From: Apostichopus japonicus
Taxonomy: Eukaryota; Echinodermata; Holothuroidea; Aspidochirotida; Stichopodidae
Direction of reading: 5' to 3'
Length of the DNA: 64,000 nucleotides
NCBI RefSeq assembly: GCF_037975245.1
Contig: NC_092577.1
Location: forward strand, 4,215,001 to 4,279,000
Below, in pieces: positions 62,201 through 64,000 of the stretch. Position 1 is the first letter of the stretch. Each line of letters begins with the position of its first letter. The notes under the pieces are model-generated. The model was given only the letters and a program-made list of their open reading frames with translations, searched no databases and was not told where the DNA came from. Made by a program: the position numbers and the translations under genes.

Positions 62201-63918
62201 TGACCAATTTTTGAAGGTCTAGCATATTTCAGGAAAAATACTGATGGCGCTCTTATAAAGGATGTATATATAGGCCTATGTCTTTTCGTTTCTTTCGCAG
62301 TTTCCATATTTGACTTGTTTATCTGACTAAATTCGACCAGTTTACTGTTCCTGTCTCATAGACCGTACCCCACCCACCCCGCCCCTTGTGCAGACTACTG
62401 TGCCCACCCCCCCCCCCCCCGATACAAATATCCTAGCTGGTATGCATGAGCGAGCCTCCCAGATCCCAACAGATCCTTGCATTGCTTTTTACGCGTTCCT
62501 TGTGCTAATCAATATACGCGATATCTTTACCATTGAGATTGAAAAGGTGTGGGGGGGGGGGGGTAAGCCAGGGGCATGGGCTGGTTAACTCTCAGCTGAT
62601 TATAAAAACACCCACGAGTGAACCATTTTCTCACGACTGACAATGGATAGGGGATGGTCTTCCCCTTAGCTCCCCCCCCCCCTCCTCCATACCATCACAT
62701 TGCCTATGCCACTCATCAAATACATATACTCGTTGCTTTGTTTATATGTCTGATCAGCTTTAGTATTAATCTTGTCTTCTTCTTATTCTTTTCAAACTTT
62801 AACGTAGGCTCTTTATCCTAACACTGTGGCAGCCAGTGCCCTTAACTACCATATCGTTGGGTACAGCTTGGGAGCTCATGTTGCTGGGTACGCAGGCGAG
62901 CGTCAAGCCGGTCTTGCTAGAATAACAGGTATATACAAATAACACAGTATTACAACTTCAGGGTATAATCACAAAGATTCAATGGTTTTTCCATTACTGG
63001 CATTGATAAATCTCATATAGAAACATCTTTCATGGTATCTATAAATTGACAGTTTTCCTATTTTCAAGGAAGTATTATGTTAACCATGTTGACATTGAAA
63101 CCAACGTTCATAGTTTTAACAGGCTAAATATTTTAGATTCAACATTTGCAAAACCCTATCTCTATTACAGAAAAACTAACATTGTAATTAATAGAGTAAA
63201 ACAACCAAAATACCAAGCGTAGATGTGGCTCGATGACGTCATATTTAGACTTGATCAAGTCTTCAGCCTTGCGTATGAAGGAATATTAAGTCCGTGATAT
63301 ATGCCAAATGGAATACGATTTCTCCTTACCTGTTTAGGGGACATTGCTATAATGACAATGATCGCTGTAGCTGTAGCCTGGTGGCCAATTGGCTAAGGCT
63401 TCGGACTCGTGATCCAAGGATTGCTGGTTCGATTCCTGCCTAATTCATTACGTGATGTCCTTGGGCAAGATGCTTTATCTCACTTGCCTCTCTCCACCCA
63501 GGGGTTAAATGGGTACATATGAGGTAACTTGTCATTGGGCGCAGTAAATAACTGCTGCCGACTATAGAGGGATTGTCTCTGGGACAGGTTATCATTGACC
63601 AGGGGTAATATAATGTCTGTAAAGCGCTTTGAGACCTATCGCTGGTATAAAGTGCTATATAAAAAGCAAATATGATTTTATTATTATTGTAGATCTATAA
63701 TTATAGTCCGGTTTGGGGTCTCCTGTTAGTTTCTAAACAAATTATCAACATTTTGAATATTATCACATTAACCAGACTGAATTTGTCGAACTTCTCTCTA
63801 GGATTGGACCCATCGAAACCTTATTTTGAAAATACAGCCACGCAGGTCCGTCTGGATCCGACCGATGCTACCTTTGTAGATGTGTACCACACGGACGTGT
63901 CCCCTTTGCTACAGCGAG
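59261..63918 (+). CDS. pancreatic-lipase-like secreted lipase 2, 3' part beyond window
   Basis: Exons seen: 59261-59300, 61310-61734, 62808-62928, 63802-63918 (ends with donor GTAAGT; gene continues to the right). Phases 1, 0, 1, 1 equal those of lipase 1, and the fourth exon has the same 117 bases. Signal peptide [15 protein letters not shown] precedes [11 protein letters not shown]. The nucleophile elbow is intact, GYSLG at residues 173-177 with Ser175, and the catalytic Asp is D198 (GLDPSKPYF); the His, lid and PLAT domain lie outside the window. Expected role: extracellular triglyceride/phospholipid hydrolysis. The first donor (GTTCGT) is weak; the nearby GTATAAG would give the wrong phase. 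An in-frame upstream ATG at 59231 exists, but starting at 59261 gives a clean signal peptide. It is the likely active paralogue of lipase 1. Confidence 0.9.
59960..60090 (+). repeat. purine-rich GGA/GGGA tract in lipase 2 intron 1
   Basis: A GGAGG/GGGAGG tract densest at 60015-60085 with many G-runs, capable of G-quadruplex or triplex formation on the sense strand. Confidence 0.7.
60958..61215 (+). repeat. degenerate minisatellite of about 38 bp
   Basis: About seven units of CAACACTCTCATTGTCTGCT plus GATAGAACACTCCTTTAA with variants, in intron 1 of lipase 2, ending about 95 bases before exon 2. Confidence 0.8.
61735..62807. other. lipase 2 intron 2, nothing else seen
   Basis: About 1.1 kb with C-runs near 62408 and 62672 and a G-run near 62551; no element identified. 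Confidence 0.5.
63366..63675 (+). mobile_element. tRNA-derived SINE with L2-like tail, copy 2
   Basis: GTGGCCAATTGGCTAAGGC (A-box region), CTGGTTCGATTCCTGCC (B box), body and tail AAGCGCTTTGAGACC/AAGTGCTATATA as at 35148-35456, ending in TTATTATTATTG. It lies in intron 3 of lipase 2, sense orientation. Confidence 0.88.
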
Positions 63919-64000
63919 GTAAGTCAAAGGTCAAGTATATTAACATTTTTCAGGAGTATGGGCGTCATCACAGTTAGTTGTGCGATTAATAATCCTTACC

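Overview
This is a eukaryotic nuclear window, AT-rich, gene-poor and full of repeats. It has spliceosomal introns, tRNA-derived SINEs, hAT-type miniature transposons, a short-LTR Ty3/Gypsy element and a TRIM family gene pair. The gene content (expanded RING/B-box TRIM genes, secreted PLAT-domain lipases of the pancreatic-lipase type, a ZC2HC1A-like gene) fits a marine invertebrate deuterostome, most likely an echinoderm. That assignment is inference; nothing in the window names the species.

Positions 1-16,000 are an old inverted duplication. A TRIM-like gene on the minus strand (1-1645, open through the left edge, uninterrupted) faces a second copy on the plus strand (13797-15988) that is broken by a stop at the first RING cysteine pair and by a one-base frameshift. 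The arms (1-6476 and 12348 to at least 15444) flank a loop carrying a young 4.6-kb Gypsy element (6780-11366; two 159-bp LTRs, 5-bp target duplication) whose gag-pol frame has an in-frame stop and two small indels.

Positions 16,000-33,000 hold little coding sequence: AT microsatellites, an hAT-like MITE with internal tandem units, tRNA-headed SINEs (one followed by a hammerhead ribozyme motif), an unrecognised broken gene on the minus strand (21815-22548), a long palindromic array, a 5'-truncated L2/CR1-like LINE with a 38-bp flanking repeat, and several tandem repeats.

Positions 33,395-43,757 (minus strand) carry a complete nine-exon ZC2HC1A-like gene predicting 361 residues. Its fourth intron is largely made of two minisatellites lying against the two neighbouring exons.

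Positions 46,759-64,000 (plus strand) carry two tandem pancreatic-lipase-like genes. The first is complete (nine exons, 499 residues) but has glycine in place of the nucleophilic serine (GRGIG instead of GXSXG), so it is probably a secreted pseudoenzyme. The second keeps GYSLG and runs off the right edge. Four of the exon-intron structures and phases match between them, which marks them as tandem duplicates. Introns and the intergenic space hold further hAT-like MITEs, minisatellites and a SINE.
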